Part shown: piece by piece, positions 63,841 through 64,000 of the stretch
How the letters are laid out: the number at the start of each line of letters is the position of its first letter
Numbering within the stretch: the first letter of the stretch is position 1
NCBI GenBank assembly: GCA_917880885.1
Contig: OU862919.1
Location: 55,775,058 to 55,839,057, forward strand
DNA: 64,000 bases
Reading direction: 5' to 3'
DNA from: Limnephilus marmoratus
Taxonomy: Eukaryota; Arthropoda; Insecta; Trichoptera; Limnephilidae
The notes under the pieces: model-generated
What the model was told of the DNA's origin: nothing
What the model saw: only the letters and a program-made list of their open reading frames with translations
The model's database searches: none
Program-made: the position numbers and the translations under genes

Positions 63841-64000
63841 CTTGGTCCACGTGAGCCAGTTCTCTCCGCCCGGGTGTTTGCTGATGAAGTCCTGCAAGTC
63901 GTAGAGCTTGTCGCCGACCCTCCAGAGGCCTTCCGCCCCGTCGTCCATAGCCTTCCCCGCCATCCACTGGTAGGCGTCCTTGATTCCCGAGTCCCTCAAT
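63841..64000 (-). CDS. Cyt-b5-r: Cyt-b5-r coding exon 1 in window: cytochrome b5 heme-binding domain
   Basis: The exon runs off the window edge. It is open for 53 codons and ends at a donor reading ACCAAG|GTAAGAAC (intron phase 0). The peptide contains GLWRVGDKLYDLQDFISKHP followed by GG, which matches the cytochrome b5 signature in which the His of HPGG is an axial heme ligand. The second ligand probably lies in the HH pair of the next exon (FEVHHF). No start codon is visible here: the first codon in frame is TTG (Leu), so translation begins outside the window. Two degenerate partial copies of this exon follow it at once in the intron (63715-63830 and 63641-63702). Confidence 0.9.

Larger units (their letters stand above)
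191..64000 (-). other. Cyt-b5-r: Gene span: cytochrome b5-related desaturase-like gene, 5' end outside window
   Basis: Five exons on the minus strand join with consistent phase (intron phases 0, 2, 2, 2) to give 427 residues ending at a stop at 191-193. The order is cytochrome b5 domain, then hydrophobic segments with three His boxes, as in the insect Cytochrome b5-related family, whose members are, as I recall, roughly 430-440 residues. So perhaps 10-30 N-terminal residues are missing beyond base 64000. The family is inferred to be an ER-membrane redox enzyme of lipid metabolism; its exact substrate is not known to me. All exon junctions carry GT...AG. The introns total about 62.5 kb and consist largely of transposons. 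Confidence 0.9.

Overview
The window is a piece of an insect nuclear genome, most probably Lepidoptera. The evidence for an insect is a spliced host gene of the insect cytochrome b5-related / fatty-acid-desaturase-like family. The evidence for Lepidoptera is weaker: the transposon mix and some LINE 3' tails are of a kind known from moths and butterflies. Composition is AT-rich and nothing looks bacterial.

Only one host gene is visible. It lies on the minus strand and fills the whole window. Five coding exons (64000-63841, 51382-50979, 19561-19370, 15977-15759, 500-191) join in frame through GT/AG splice sites into 427 residues: an N-terminal heme-binding cytochrome b5 domain (HPGG) fused to a membrane desaturase-like domain with three histidine boxes. 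The start codon lies beyond base 64000. Just inside the first exon's donor site are two degenerate partial tandem copies of that exon. Only about 1.3 kb of the 64 kb codes for the host protein; the introns are about 12.5, 31.4, 3.4 and 15.3 kb.

The introns are a layered deposit of mobile DNA. Intron 4 (501-15758) holds a solo LTR, a tRNA-derived SINE, a decayed I-clade LINE whose ORF1 end is inverted, a jockey-like LINE fragment and a 44-bp minisatellite. Intron 3 (15978-19369) holds a long jockey-like RT remnant, a hairpin MITE and a solo LTR inside a SINE. Intron 2 (19562-50978) holds a foldback element with a hammerhead-like motif; a piggyBac-type element in TTAA; and a complete but decayed copia element (26034-33355) that contains a 2.6-kb hAT element and a second hammerhead-bearing foldback. 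It also holds a third hammerhead foldback at 34.5 kb, two inverted copies of an 855-bp TA-flanked element, a gag-only LTR-element remnant, and a LINE with an intact 998-residue EN-RT ORF. Intron 1 (51383-63840) contains a four-level nest: an RTE-type LINE is split by a plus-strand LINE with a 6-bp target duplication, that LINE is split by a minus-strand LINE, and that one by a solo LTR.

The most notable observation is the set of hammerhead-ribozyme-like cores (CUGANGA ... GAAAC ... GUH) in the inverted arms of three unrelated-in-sequence but similarly built foldback elements, with a fourth decayed relic. These look like non-autonomous relatives of Penelope-like elements. All calls are from reading the sequence only; no search or folding program was run.
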